From contig CAVSRW010000011.1 in the NCBI GenBank assembly GCA_963730405.1, forward strand, positions 62,001 through 126,000: 64,000 nucleotides of DNA, read 5' to 3'. A program made the position numbers and the translations under genes. The notes under the pieces were generated by a model that was given only the letters and a program-made list of their open reading frames with translations, was not told the DNA's origin and did no database searches. Source of the DNA: Gaiellasilicea sp963730405 (GTDB lineage: Bacteria > Actinomycetota > Thermoleophilia > Gaiellales > Gaiellaceae). Of the stretch, positions 46,051 to 54,988 are shown in pieces; within the stretch, counting starts at the first letter, position 1; each line of letters starts with the position of its first letter.

Positions 46051-46059
46051 TGCTACGAT
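46051..46059 (+). promoter_or_regulatory. Extended -10 promoter of rpsT
   Basis: TGCTACGAT, an extended -10 box (TGn plus TACGAT). No good -35. Transcription would start near 46066, at the foot of the hairpin. Confidence 0.5.
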
Positions 46060-46066
46060 TCCGCCC

Positions 46067-46101
46067 GCCCGCACGGCACCAGTGGTGCAGCGCGGGCTTT
46101 T
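46067..46101 (+). promoter_or_regulatory. Terminator-like leader hairpin of rpsT
   Basis: Stem GCCCGC/GCGGGC with inner stem GCACC-AGT-GGTGC, directly followed by TTTT, 9 nt before the rpsT ATG. The region has no clear Shine-Dalgarno. The structure fits a transcription attenuator or an S20 autoregulatory site at the very 5' end of the mRNA. Confidence 0.55.
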
Positions 46102-46110
46102 CTTCGACAC

Positions 46111-46377
46111 ATGGCGAACATCAAGCAACAGAAAAAGCGCGTGCGGATCGCGGAGCGCCAGCGGGAGGAGAACCTCCGCTATCGCTCGACCGTCAAGACG
46201 CTGACGAAGCGCCTCGAGGCCGCGGTCTCCGACGGAGACGCCGAGCGGGTCGCCGACGAGCACCTGCAGCTGACGCGAATGATCGACAAGGCCGCCTCAC
46301 ACGGCGCCCTGCACAAGAACACGGCCGGGCGCAAGAAGTCGCACGCCGCGCGGCTCGTCGCCGGCGACGCGGCGTAG
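46111..46377 (+). CDS. rpsT: 30S ribosomal protein S20
   Basis: 88 aa, Lys/Arg-rich helical primary binding protein of 16S rRNA. ANIKQQKKRVRIAERQREEN, SVKTLTKRL-like STVKTLTKRLEAAVSDGDAE and KAASHGALHKNTAGRKKSHA are typical of S20. Monocistronic; its own promoter and a terminator-like leader hairpin suggest feedback control. Confidence 0.97.
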   Translation: MANIKQQKKRVRIAERQREENLRYRSTVKTLTKRLEAAVSDGDAERVADEHLQLTRMIDKAASHGALHKNTAGRKKSHAARLVAGDAA

Positions 46378-46401
46378 CTCCCGAGCTGCTCTCCGCGCTC
46401 C

Positions 46402-47403
46402 CTAGCTCTCCGCGCCGAGGTCGATCAGGGCTCGCTGGAGCTCGAGGTCGGGTGACAGCTTGCTCCCGCCCTTGAGCGCGTGGTCGAGCCCGGCGAGGCG
46501 GACGACCGCCTCACGCAACTCCTGCTCCGAGAAGTTGGCGGCTTGGCCGAAGACCTTCTCGACGTAGAACGGGTGGCGCTTCAGCGTCGACGCGGCATCG
46601 CGTGCCCTGACCCCCTCCGCCGCCAGCCGCTGGCAGCGGCGCATGAACGCGACGTGGTTGCCGAGCGCCCCCGCCAGCCGCGGCGCCGTGTCGCGGCGCG
46701 GCCTTCCCTCCCGCTCGAAGATCGTCTCGGTCGCGCCGAGCGTGCGCCCCAGGTCGCGCTGCGCCCAGGCGTCGGTGAGCTCGAACGTCGGCGTCTCGGC
46801 GGTCGCGGCCACGAGCTGCTCGACCTCGCGCTCGCCGATCGGCTCGCCACCCGCCCAGAGCGCGAGCTTGTCGACCTCGTTCGCGAGCTGGTGGAGGTCG
46901 TCGCCGACGAGCTGGACGAGGGCGGCCACTGCCCCCGGCTCGGCCTTGACTCCCGCCTGCTTGAAGCGCTCCGCGACCCAGGCATCGACCTTCCTCTTGA
47001 CGACGTCGAAGGCGAGCACGTCACCGGCCTTCGCGCACGCCTTCGTGAGCGGCGCGTCCTTCTTCAGCTCCTCGGCGACGAGCGCGAGCACGGTGCCGGG
47101 CGCCGGCGAGGCGACGTACTCCTCGATCGCCTTCACGTCGGCAGCCTTCCAGCCGTTCGTCAGCCGTCCCTCGCTCGTGCGACGTCCGTCGACGCCCTCG
47201 ACGAGGACGAGCCGTGCGTCGCCGAAGAGGCTGCCGGCATTGCAGAGGGCGGCGGCCTCGGGCCCCGAGACCTCCTGGGCGCTGACGATCTCGGTCGCCT
47301 CGGGAGCGAAGTGGCGGCGCAGGCGGGCGAGCGCTGTCTCGATCTTGGGACGGTCGCTGCCCGTGAGCAGGTAGACCGGCTTGAGCTCGGGCGCGTCCGC
47401 CAT
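46402..47403 (-). CDS. holA: DNA polymerase III subunit delta
   Basis: 333 aa clamp-loader subunit that opens the sliding clamp. PVYLLTGSDRPKIETALARL, LVLVEGVDGRRTSEGRLTNG, QLVGDDLHQLANEVDKLALW and TPTFELTDAWAQRDLGRTLG match HolA; typical length. The ATG has TAGGCT 6 nt upstream. It lies 13 bp from the comEC stop in the same direction; comEC-holA-rpsT linkage is common in bacteria. Confidence 0.93.
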   Translation of the reverse strand: MADAPELKPVYLLTGSDRPKIETALARLRRHFAPEATEIVSAQEVSGPEAAALCNAGSLFGDARLVLVEGVDGRRTSEGRLTNGWKAADVKAIEEYVASPAPGTVLALVAEELKKDAPLTKACAKAGDVLAFDVVKRKVDAWVAERFKQAGVKAEPGAVAALVQLVGDDLHQLANEVDKLALWAGGEPIGEREVEQLVAATAETPTFELTDAWAQRDLGRTLGATETIFEREGRPRRDTAPRLAGALGNHVAFMRRCQRLAAEGVRARDAASTLKRHPFYVEKVFGQAANFSEQELREAVVRLAGLDHALKGGSKLSPDLELQRALIDLGAES

Positions 47404-47409
47404 GAAGCC

Positions 47410-47415
47410 AGCCTA
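47410..47415 (-). promoter_or_regulatory. -10 box of holA (leaderless)
   Basis: TAGGCT on the minus strand, 6 nt before the holA ATG, in the 13-bp gap after comEC. Confidence 0.45.
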
Positions 47416-47416
47416 C

Positions 47417-49678
47417 TCAACGGTCCGTCCGCACCGAGATCCGGCGCCCGTCCGACTCGATCACGATGCGGCCGTCCTCGTCGGTGCGGTAGAGCTGGAG
47501 GCCTCGGGTATCGCGCAGAGCGGCGAGCGTCGACGGCGTCGGGTGGCCGTAGTCGTTGTCCCGACCGCACGAGATGACCGCGACGGCCGGCCGCAGCTCT
47601 CGCAGCTCGGACGCCAGGCCGGGATCGGCGGAGCCGTGGTGGGCGACCTTGAGGATCTCCACGCGCCTGGACAGGAGCGGCGCGGTGACGTCCGTCTCCG
47701 CGTCGGCGGTCAGGAGCGCGTCGATCTCTCCGTAGGTCGCCAGCAGGACGATCGGGAGCCGGTTCGGATCCTCCGTCGCCGCGCCGGCGCGATTCGGCCA
47801 GAGCACGCGGAGCCGGAGCCGGCCCAGGCGAAAGCCGTCACCGGCGCGCGTCTCGACGACGGGCACGCCTCGCTCGGCGGCCACGGCGAGCGCATCCCGC
47901 TGAAAAGGGCCGGACACGGTCAGGTGCGGGTCGAGCAGCCGATCGACGGCGAGCCGCCGCACGATCTCCTCCGCCCCGCCGACGTGGTCGCGCTGCGGGT
48001 GCGTGAGCACGAGCGCTGAGAGGCGGCGAACGCCGAGCCGGCTCAGCTGCCGCGCGACCTCGCCCTCCGGCGGGCCCTGGTCGACGAGCACCGACCCCTC
48101 GGGCACCTGCAGCAGGATCGAGTCGCCCTGACCGACGTCGAGGAAGGTGATCCGGAGACCCGTCGGCGGGGGCAGCCGCAGCTCGGGCGCCAGCTGCCAG
48201 ACGAGGAGGGCGGGGACGACCGCGGCGGCGCTCGCGAGCGCGAACGGCCGCCGCCACCTCGGCAGCCGCTGCAGCGCCAGCAGGGCGATCGGGGTTCCGA
48301 GCAGCACGCAGACCGCTGCGCCCGAGCCGATCTCCGCGAAGGGCAGTTCTCCGATCACGTGCGCACAGGCGGCGACGTAGGCCGCGAGCCAGCCGTTCAG
48401 CCAGCCCAGCGCCAGCGCGGCGGACGGCACGAGCGGCTCGAGCAGCGAGCCGACGAGAGCGATCCCGAGCAGCGGCCCGATCGCGAGCGTGACGAGGGCG
48501 TTCGCGGGCAGCGAGTAGACCGGCACGCTGCCGAACTGGAGCCAGAGGATCGGCGCGGTGGCGGCTCCGCACGCGGCCGACACGGCGACCGCTTCGCGCA
48601 GCCAGCCCGTGAGCGGGTAACCCTCGAGCGCAGAGCGGAGTCGCGGGAGGAGCAGGAAGATCGAGCCGACCGCGGCGAACGAGAGCTGGAAGCCGGGCTC
48701 GAGCAGGCTCGCCGGCGTCCACGCGAGCAGCACCGCCGCGCCCAGCGCGAGGAAGTGCCAGCGGTCGCGCGGTCTGGACAGGAGCCAGGCGAGGGATGCG
48801 AGGCCGCCGGCGACACCGGCGCGCACGACCGACGGCTGCCAGCCGACGGCGAGCACGTACCCGGCGATGGCCGCGATCGCCCCCATTTCCGCGACCACAC
48901 GCGGGATCCCGAGCAGCCAGGCGAGGCCGAGGACGCCGAGCGCCAGGAAAGTGATGTTCTGCCCCGAGACGGCGAGCAGGTGGTAGAGGCCCGAGGCCTT
49001 GAAGTCGTCGCGGAGCTCCTGCGTCAGCCCCTCGTCCTCGCCGAGCACGATCCCGGCCAGCACCGCCCGCCGCTCGCCTTCGAGCGCAGGGGCGATCGCG
49101 TGCGCGACATGCGCACGGATCCGGTCCGAGAGACCGCCGATTCCGCCCCGGCGGCCGACGATCCGCCAGTCGCGCCCCCGCAGCACAACGTGGACACCGC
49201 GGCGGGCCAGCCAGCCGCGCTCGTCGAAGCCCTCGTCGGGACCGCGCGGCGCCGCGACCTCGGCGCGCAGGGCGAGGATCGCGCCCTGCGGCGGCGACCG
49301 TCCGAGCGGGAGCTCGAGCAGAACGCGCTCGCGCACCGCCCGGTCGTCGAAGCGGCGCACCTCGGCGGGTAGACGGAGCGCGAACGTGGAGCGCCGGACC
49401 GGGCCGGTCACGACGGCCGTGACCTCGGCCGACCGCCCGATCTCGGGCCGGAGCAGGCTGACATCGAGGGCGTCGAGCCGGGCGCTTCCCCACCACCAGC
49501 CGGCCAGCGCGAAAGCAAGAGCGCAGGCGGCCACGCGCGCGGGCGGCACCGCGACCGCGACCCCAGCGAGCGTGACGAGCGCTGCAGCGGCGAGCGCGGG
49601 GGCACGGACGGCGTTCGCGAGAGCGAGGCCGACGCAGAGCGCGACGACGAGCGGCGTCGGCCACGCGCGGGCGATCAG
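47417..49678 (-). CDS. comEC: DNA uptake channel ComEC/Rec2, probable CTG start
   Basis: 753 aa membrane protein moving single-stranded DNA into the cell during transformation. N-terminal hydrophobic and OB-like part; central competence domain (GLYHLLAVSGQNITFLALGV, SVVRAGVAGGLASLAWLLSR, EPGFQLSFAAVGSIFLLLPR); C-terminal metallo-beta-lactamase domain (FLDVGQGDSILLQVPEGSVL; VLTHPQRDHVGG; KVAHHGSAD). The frame has no ATG/GTG/TTG near the expected start; CTG at 49678 overlaps the comEA stop as CTGA, matching this genome's NTGA couplings. Confidence 0.92.
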   Translation of the reverse strand: MIARAWPTPLVVALCVGLALANAVRAPALAAAALVTLAGVAVAVPPARVAACALAFALAGWWWGSARLDALDVSLLRPEIGRSAEVTAVVTGPVRRSTFALRLPAEVRRFDDRAVRERVLLELPLGRSPPQGAILALRAEVAAPRGPDEGFDERGWLARRGVHVVLRGRDWRIVGRRGGIGGLSDRIRAHVAHAIAPALEGERRAVLAGIVLGEDEGLTQELRDDFKASGLYHLLAVSGQNITFLALGVLGLAWLLGIPRVVAEMGAIAAIAGYVLAVGWQPSVVRAGVAGGLASLAWLLSRPRDRWHFLALGAAVLLAWTPASLLEPGFQLSFAAVGSIFLLLPRLRSALEGYPLTGWLREAVAVSAACGAATAPILWLQFGSVPVYSLPANALVTLAIGPLLGIALVGSLLEPLVPSAALALGWLNGWLAAYVAACAHVIGELPFAEIGSGAAVCVLLGTPIALLALQRLPRWRRPFALASAAAVVPALLVWQLAPELRLPPPTGLRITFLDVGQGDSILLQVPEGSVLVDQGPPEGEVARQLSRLGVRRLSALVLTHPQRDHVGGAEEIVRRLAVDRLLDPHLTVSGPFQRDALAVAAERGVPVVETRAGDGFRLGRLRLRVLWPNRAGAATEDPNRLPIVLLATYGEIDALLTADAETDVTAPLLSRRVEILKVAHHGSADPGLASELRELRPAVAVISCGRDNDYGHPTPSTLAALRDTRGLQLYRTDEDGRIVIESDGRRISVRTDR

Positions 49679-50232
49679 GGCGACACCACGTCCCGCAACT
49701 GCTCGATCCGGGCGGGGCCGATCCCCGGGATCGCGTCGAGGTCGTCGACCGAGCGGAAACCGCCGTGCTGAGCCCGATAGTCGAGGATCTTCTGCGCGGT
49801 GACCGGGCCGATGCCGGGCAGCCCATCGAGCTCGGCCGCGGTGGCCGAGCTCAGGCTGACACGACCACCGGCCGCCGTCGCGCTCCCGCCTGGCCCCTTC
49901 CGCGGCACGACGACCTGCATCCCGTCCGCCAGCGGCGCGGCGAGGTTGATGGCGGCGGTGTCGGCCGGCGCGGTCGCTCCGCCCGCACGTGCGACCGCGT
50001 CGGCGACGCGTTTGCCCTCGTCCAGCCGATAGAGGCCCGGCCGCCGGACGGCGCCGGCGACGTGGACGACGAGCTTCGGCGCCGCGGTCGCCGGCTCGGC
50101 GACGAGCGGCTGCGCGGACTGCTCGGCGGCCGCGCCCGCACCGGCCAGCATGCGCCCGGCCACGGCGAGCAGCGCGAGTGCGGCTGCAGCGAGGACGAGC
50201 GCCCGCCGGCGCGACACGGGCAGGGAGGGCAT
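49675..50232 (-). CDS. comEA: Competence DNA receptor ComEA
   Basis: 185 aa. Transmembrane anchor (ALVLAAAALALLAVAGRMLA), SLBB domain (VVHVAGAVRRPGLYRLDEGK), and C-terminal helix-hairpin-helix DNA-binding repeats (SLSSATAAELDGLPGIGPVT; DDLDAIPGIGPARIEQLRD). Binds double-stranded DNA outside the membrane for ComEC. The pair implies natural competence, provided the pilus genes exist elsewhere. Confidence 0.93.
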   Translation of the reverse strand: MPSLPVSRRRALVLAAAALALLAVAGRMLAGAGAAAEQSAQPLVAEPATAAPKLVVHVAGAVRRPGLYRLDEGKRVADAVARAGGATAPADTAAINLAAPLADGMQVVVPRKGPGGSATAAGGRVSLSSATAAELDGLPGIGPVTAQKILDYRAQHGGFRSVDDLDAIPGIGPARIEQLRDVVSP

Positions 50233-50314
50233 GTCCCGAGCGTGCCGACGCGCCGGTCACGGAGGGTGAACGCCTTCGCAACGATTGTGTGCCCGTTGGC
50301 GCGACTGCGCCGGA

Positions 50315-50332
50315 GGCCGGTCCGCACCGGCC
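50315..50332 (-). terminator. GC-rich hairpin after leuS
   Basis: GGCCGGT-CCGC-ACCGGCC, 7-bp arms, in the 122-bp gap between leuS and comEA. No T-run; partial terminator or structural spacer. The rest of the gap shows no gene. Confidence 0.45.
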
Positions 50333-50354
50333 GAGGCGGCCCGGCCGGGAGACG

Positions 50355-52775
50355 TCAGACGACGAAGTTGACGAGCTTGCCGGGGACGACGATCGTCTTC
50401 CGCGGCTCGCCGCCGTTCAGGTGCGCGCTGACGCGCTCGGAGGCGAGCGCGAGCGAGACCAGCTCCTCCTCGGAGATCGACGCCGGCACCTGCAGCCGGT
50501 CACGGAGCTTCCCGTTGACCTGGAGCACGATCTCGACCGTGTCGCGCTCGAGCATGGCCTCGTCGGCCACCGGCCACGGCTCTTCCCAGAGGCGCTCGCG
50601 CCCGAGCCGCTCCCACAGCTCCTCGGCGACGTGGGGCGCGTACGGCTGGATCAGCGAGACGGCCGTCTCGGCCGCGAAGCGCGCGTCGGCGCCGCCCGTG
50701 TCGCGGGAGAGCTCGTTGACGAGCTCCATCACGGCCGAGATGCCGGTGTTGAAGGCGTAGCGCCGGCCGACATCGTCCGTGACCTTCGCGATCGTCTCGT
50801 GCGCCTTCCGCGCGAGCGCGCCTCCCGCCGGCTCGGCTGACGGTGCCTGCTCGACGACCTCGTTGACGACGCGCCACAGCCGCCGGACGAAGCGGGCCGT
50901 CGCCTCGGCGGTCTCCTCGGTCCACTCCATGTCCTGGTCGGCCGGCCCGAGGAAGAGGATCGAGAGGCGGATCGGGTCGGCGCCGAAGCGCTCGACGACC
51001 TCGTCCGGGCCGGCGGACTTGCCCGAGCGCTTCGAGATCTTCGTCCCGCCGCTCGTGACCCAGCCGTTCGAGAAGAAGCTCGCGAACGGCTCCCGAAAGC
51101 CGATGTAGCCGAGGTCGTTCAGGACCTTCATCCAGAAGCGGGCGTAGATCATGTGCATCGTCGCGTGGTCGACGCCGCCGATGTAGAGGTCGACCGGGTT
51201 CCAGTAGTCGACCGGCGCGCGGTCGAACGGCGCCGACTCGTTGTCCGGGTCGCAGTAGCGGAGGAAGTACCAGGCCGAGTCGACGAACGTGTCCATCGTC
51301 TCCGTCTCGCGCCTGGCCTCGCCGCCGCAGCGCGGACACGTCGTCCGCACCCAGTCCTCGGCCTGCGCGAGCGGCGGCTGCCCCTTCGGCTTGTAGTCCT
51401 CGACCTCGGGCAGCACGACCGGCAGCTGCTCGTCGGGCACCGGCACGATCCCGTCCGTGTCGCAGTAGACGACCGGAATCGGGGAGCCCCAGTAGCGCTG
51501 GCGCGAGAAGCCCCAGTCGCGGAGCCGGTAGTTGATCGCGAGGCGGCCGCGCCCCTCCTGCTGGAGGCGCTCGACGATCCGCCGGCCGCCCTCGGGCGCC
51601 GGCAGCCCGTCGAATTCGCCCGAGTTGACGAGCACGTCGCTCTCCGAGTGTGAGATGTACGGCAGCTCCGCCTCCCCCTCCGCCGGCCGGATCACCTGGC
51701 GCACCGGCAGGCCGAACGCCTGCGCGAAGTCGTAGTCGCGCTGGTCGTGCGCCGGGACGGCCATGATCGCGCCGGTGCCGTAGTCGGTGAGGACGTAGTC
51801 GGCGACGTAGACCGGGAGCCGCTCGCCGTTGACCGGGTTGCTGGCGTGCAGCCCCGTGGAGACGCCCGTCTTCTCCTCGGCTGCGGCCCGCTCCTCGGTC
51901 TTCTTCGCGGCTGCTCGGCGGACGTACTCCTGCACCTCCTCGGACTCGATTCGCGCCACCAGCTCGTGCTCGGGGGCGAGCACGAAGAAGGTCGCTCCGA
52001 AGAGCGTGTCGGCACGCGTCGTGAAGACGGTCACGTCCTCGTCCCACTCCTCGATCCGGAAGACGATCTCGGCGCCCTCGGAGCGGCCGATCCAGTTCCG
52101 CTGCCGGGCCTTGATCGACTCCGGCCAGTCGACGGTGTCGAGGTCGTCCAGCAGCGCCTGCGCGTAGTCGGTGATCCGGAAGAACCACTGCTCCATCACG
52201 CGCGACTCGACGAGGGCGCCGCAGCGCTCGCAGGTGCCGTCGCCGAGCACCTGCTCGTTCGCGACGACGGTCTGGTCGTTCGGGCACCACTTGACCGGTG
52301 CGCCCTTGCGGTACGCGAGCCCCTGCTCCAGGAAGCGCAGGAACTGCCACTGCTGCCAGCGGTAGTAGCGCGGGTCGTGGGTCGAGATCTCGCGGTCCCA
52401 GTCGAACCACCATCCCATCCGCCTCATCGATCGGCGGATGTTGACGATGTTCCGCTCCGTGATCTCGCGCGGGTGCCCGCCCTCGCGGATGGCGGCGTTC
52501 TCGGCCGGGAGCCCGAACGCATCCCAGCCCATCGGATGGAGGACGCGCAGGCCGTTGCGGCGCCGGAAGCGCATGACGACGTCGCCGATCGTGTAGACGA
52601 GGAGATGCCCGAGATGGAGCGACCCGGACGGGTACGGCAGCATCTCGACCACATAGCTCTTCGACGGGTCGGCCGCGGCGGGATCGCTCGGGTTGTCGAC
52701 GTGCCAGGCGCGCGCCTCGTCCCAGACGCGCTGCCATTTCGCCTCGATCGTCTTCGGGTCGTACTTCTCGCTCAT
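50355..52775 (-). CDS. leuS: Leucyl-tRNA synthetase
   Basis: 806 aa class Ia synthetase. HIGH-type motif HLGH in PYPSGSLHLGHLLVYTIGDV; CP1 editing domain (VFTTRADTLFGATF, VNGERLPVYVADYVLTDYGT); zinc region CPRCGGEARRETE; KMSKS-like motif KISKRSGKSAGPDEVVERFG, where Met and the last Ser of KMSKS are changed; C-terminal anticodon-binding part. ATG follows a terminator/antiterminator leader. Confidence 0.97.
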   Translation of the reverse strand: MSEKYDPKTIEAKWQRVWDEARAWHVDNPSDPAAADPSKSYVVEMLPYPSGSLHLGHLLVYTIGDVVMRFRRRNGLRVLHPMGWDAFGLPAENAAIREGGHPREITERNIVNIRRSMRRMGWWFDWDREISTHDPRYYRWQQWQFLRFLEQGLAYRKGAPVKWCPNDQTVVANEQVLGDGTCERCGALVESRVMEQWFFRITDYAQALLDDLDTVDWPESIKARQRNWIGRSEGAEIVFRIEEWDEDVTVFTTRADTLFGATFFVLAPEHELVARIESEEVQEYVRRAAAKKTEERAAAEEKTGVSTGLHASNPVNGERLPVYVADYVLTDYGTGAIMAVPAHDQRDYDFAQAFGLPVRQVIRPAEGEAELPYISHSESDVLVNSGEFDGLPAPEGGRRIVERLQQEGRGRLAINYRLRDWGFSRQRYWGSPIPVVYCDTDGIVPVPDEQLPVVLPEVEDYKPKGQPPLAQAEDWVRTTCPRCGGEARRETETMDTFVDSAWYFLRYCDPDNESAPFDRAPVDYWNPVDLYIGGVDHATMHMIYARFWMKVLNDLGYIGFREPFASFFSNGWVTSGGTKISKRSGKSAGPDEVVERFGADPIRLSILFLGPADQDMEWTEETAEATARFVRRLWRVVNEVVEQAPSAEPAGGALARKAHETIAKVTDDVGRRYAFNTGISAVMELVNELSRDTGGADARFAAETAVSLIQPYAPHVAEELWERLGRERLWEEPWPVADEAMLERDTVEIVLQVNGKLRDRLQVPASISEEELVSLALASERVSAHLNGGEPRKTIVVPGKLVNFVV

Positions 52776-52792
52776 CGTCGGTCTCCGGGTAC

Positions 52793-52856
52793 AAAAAAGC
52801 CTCTCGTTCGAGAGGCCCGGGGGAAGCTCTCGCGGCTCCTCGCCGCGCTGGCTTCC
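52793..52856 (-). promoter_or_regulatory. leuS leader attenuator (terminator/antiterminator)
   Basis: On the minus-strand RNA: hairpin 1 GGAAGC-CGCGGC ... GCCGCG-GCTTCC (52856-52822), then an intrinsic terminator GCCTCTC-GAAC-GAGAGGC (52816-52799) plus TTTTTT (52798-52793), 17 nt before the leuS ATG. CGAGAG in hairpin 1 (52832-52827) can instead pair with CTCTCG of the terminator (52814-52809), giving mutually exclusive folds. No other minus-strand gene lies upstream, so this must control leuS. A segment resembles a degenerate T-box core but lacks the UGG. Confidence 0.65.
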
Positions 52857-52889
52857 TGCTCTAGGAAAGAAGCTGCTTCACTTGCGCCC

Positions 52890-54149
52890 ATGCTAGCACT
52901 GTTCCCCGGCGCCGCCAGGATCGCGGCGGGAGTGCTGGAGGTCGATGGGACGCCGGTGACCGCGCTCGCCGAGCGGTTCGGCACGCCGCTCGTCGTCTAC
53001 TCGGAAGAGGCGTTGCGAGAGCGGGCGCGGATGTTCCGCCGGGCCGTCCCCGAGGCGCTCGTCGCCTACGGGACGAAGGCGTTCCCGAACGTCGCCGTGA
53101 TGCGCCTCCTCGCCGAGGAGGGGATCGGGGCGGACGTCTCGACGCTCGGCGAGCTCACGTTCGCGCGGCGCGCGGGGATCGACGGCGCGAGCCTGCTCGT
53201 GCACGGCAACAACAAGTCGGACGAGGAGCTGCGGGCGGCCGCGGAGGCCGACGCGCTCGTCGTCCTCGACGCGCTCGACGAGCCCGCGCGGGCGGCCGCG
53301 GCGGGGGTCCGGCGCGTGCTCGTGCGCGTGACGCCGGGTGTCGACGCCGACACGCACGCGTCGATCCGCACCGGCCACCACGGCTCGAAGTTCGGGCTCG
53401 ACCCCGACGGCGCACTCGACGCGGTCCGCACCGCCCGCGAGGCGGGGCTCGAGGTGGAAGGGCTGCATCTGCACGTGGGCTCGCAACTGGCAGACGCACA
53501 GGCGCACCTGCTCTCGGTCCGGCTGCTCGCCGAGTTCGCGGCGCGCTGCCGTGACGAGCTCGACTGGTCGCCGGCCGTGGTCGACGTCGGCGGCGGCTAC
53601 GGGATCCGGCACCTGCCGGAGGAGCCCGAGCCGCGGACGGAGGAGCTCGTCCGCCGGATCGCCGACGCCGTCGCCGAGACGTGGGCCGGCCTCGATCTGC
53701 CCGCGCCGCGACTCGTCTTCGAGCCCGGGCGCTCGCTGGTCGGGCCTGCGGGTTTCACGCTCTACCGGGTCGGTGCGGTCAAGCGAGCCGGCGACCGGCG
53801 TTACGTCGCGATCGACGGAGGCATGTCCGACAACCCGCGCCCGCAGCTCTACGAGGCACGCTACTCCGCGCTGCTGGCGAACCGGGCCGACGAGGCTGCG
53901 GCGGGCGCCTTCACGATCGCCGGCAAGCACTGCGAGTCGGGCGACGTGCTGATCGACAGCGCTGAGCTGCCCGAGCCGAGGCGCGGCGACCTGATCGCCG
54001 TCCCCGCCACCGGTGCGTACACGCTCGGGATGGCGTCGAACTACAACGGCGTCCCCAGGCCCGCCGCCGTGCTCGTCGGCGACGGCGACGCCCGGCTGAT
54101 CCGTCGCCGCGAGACGATCGACGATCTGCTCGCGGTCGAGACTGACTAG
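52890..54149 (+). CDS. lysA: Diaminopimelate decarboxylase
   Basis: 419 aa PLP enzyme, last step of lysine synthesis. PLP lysine in LVAYGTKAFPNVAVMRLLAE, GADVSTLGELTFARRAGIDG, HHGSKFGLDPDG, HLHVGSQLAD, VDVGGGYGIRHLP, EPGRSLVGPAGFTLYRVGAV, substrate motif GKHCESGDVL and AVPATGAYTLGMASNYNGV. Divergent from leuS; its TAG overlaps the carH-like TAG as CTAG. Confidence 0.95.
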   Translation: MLALFPGAARIAAGVLEVDGTPVTALAERFGTPLVVYSEEALRERARMFRRAVPEALVAYGTKAFPNVAVMRLLAEEGIGADVSTLGELTFARRAGIDGASLLVHGNNKSDEELRAAAEADALVVLDALDEPARAAAAGVRRVLVRVTPGVDADTHASIRTGHHGSKFGLDPDGALDAVRTAREAGLEVEGLHLHVGSQLADAQAHLLSVRLLAEFAARCRDELDWSPAVVDVGGGYGIRHLPEEPEPRTEELVRRIADAVAETWAGLDLPAPRLVFEPGRSLVGPAGFTLYRVGAVKRAGDRRYVAIDGGMSDNPRPQLYEARYSALLANRADEAAAGAFTIAGKHCESGDVLIDSAELPEPRRGDLIAVPATGAYTLGMASNYNGVPRPAAVLVGDGDARLIRRRETIDDLLAVETD

Positions 54150-54982
54150 GCGGCGGCCGCGAGGCGCGCGGCTTCCTCGAGCGGCCCAGCGTCGAGAAGC
54201 TGCGCGCCGCACCGTTGCGCCAGCTCTGGCGTCGCGCCGGCGCCGCCGACCCAGAGGGGCAGCCCGCGGGCGGAACCGAGCTCGTCCGCAGCGGCCTCGA
54301 GCGTGCCCGCCTGCGTGGCCGAGACGACGACGGCGGCCGGCTGGAGCGCAGCCGCGGTCTTCGCGATCGTCTCGACCGGCGTGTCCGAGCCCAGGAAGGT
54401 GATCCGCCAGCCGTGGCCGCGCAGCGCGAGCCCGAAGACGATCAGCGGCAGGTCGTGCTGCTCGCCGGGGGCGCATGCGAGCACGGCTCTCGGGCCCACG
54501 CCGCGGTCCCAGCCACGGGCAAGGCCGAGCAGCCGGCCGCGCAGGAGTTGCGAGGCGAAGTGCTCCTGCGCCACGCTCGCCTCACCCCGCTCCCAGCGCT
54601 CGCCGAGCTCGCGCAGCAGGGGCAGGACTGCGTCGGCGAGGACGGCCTCGACCGAGAGCCGAGCGAGCAGCCCGTCGAACACACGATGCGCGCCGGCGTC
54701 GTCGAACGCGTCGAGGGCTGCCCGCAGCTCCGAGACGGCGTCGCCGACGGACGGCCCCGGGGCATCGTCGAGCGCGAGGCGTGCCGCCTCCGCGGCGGCG
54801 ATCCCACTCGAGATCAGCTCCTGCATCCTCACTACCCGCTCGGCGTCGTCCTCCGAGTAGAGGCGGTAGCCGCCGGCGGAGCGCGAAGGGCGCAGGAGGC
54901 CGTAGCGCCGCTCCCAGGCGCGCAGCACCTCGGGTGAGAGCGATGTGCGCCGCGCGAGCTCGCCGATTCGGAGCGTCCCCAT
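54146..54982 (-). CDS. carH: CarH/LitR-type B12-dependent photoreceptor repressor
   Basis: 278 aa MerR-family regulator. N-terminal MerR HTH (LRIGELARRTSLSPEVLRAW, RRYGLLRPSRSAGGYRLYS). The helical domain contains W-x9-EH (WERGEASVAQEH), the AdoB12-photoreceptor signature, and the C-terminal Rossmann domain has GEQHDLPL with the B12-ligating His and FLGSDTPVETI, ATQAGTLEAAADELG. The final G of the usual ExHxxG is Pro. The protein is expected to be a dark tetramer with AdoB12 that falls apart in light. ATG with TACACT 6 nt upstream, overlapped by its operator. Confidence 0.85.
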   Translation of the reverse strand: MGTLRIGELARRTSLSPEVLRAWERRYGLLRPSRSAGGYRLYSEDDAERVVRMQELISSGIAAAEAARLALDDAPGPSVGDAVSELRAALDAFDDAGAHRVFDGLLARLSVEAVLADAVLPLLRELGERWERGEASVAQEHFASQLLRGRLLGLARGWDRGVGPRAVLACAPGEQHDLPLIVFGLALRGHGWRITFLGSDTPVETIAKTAAALQPAAVVVSATQAGTLEAAADELGSARGLPLWVGGAGATPELAQRCGAQLLDAGPLEEAARLAAAA

Positions 54983-54988
54983 CGCCTG

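Noticed and set aside
52776..53000. Canonical T-box upstream of leuS
   Set aside because: A core-like segment exists but the UGG bulge and a specifier loop are not recognisable; kept as an attenuator only.
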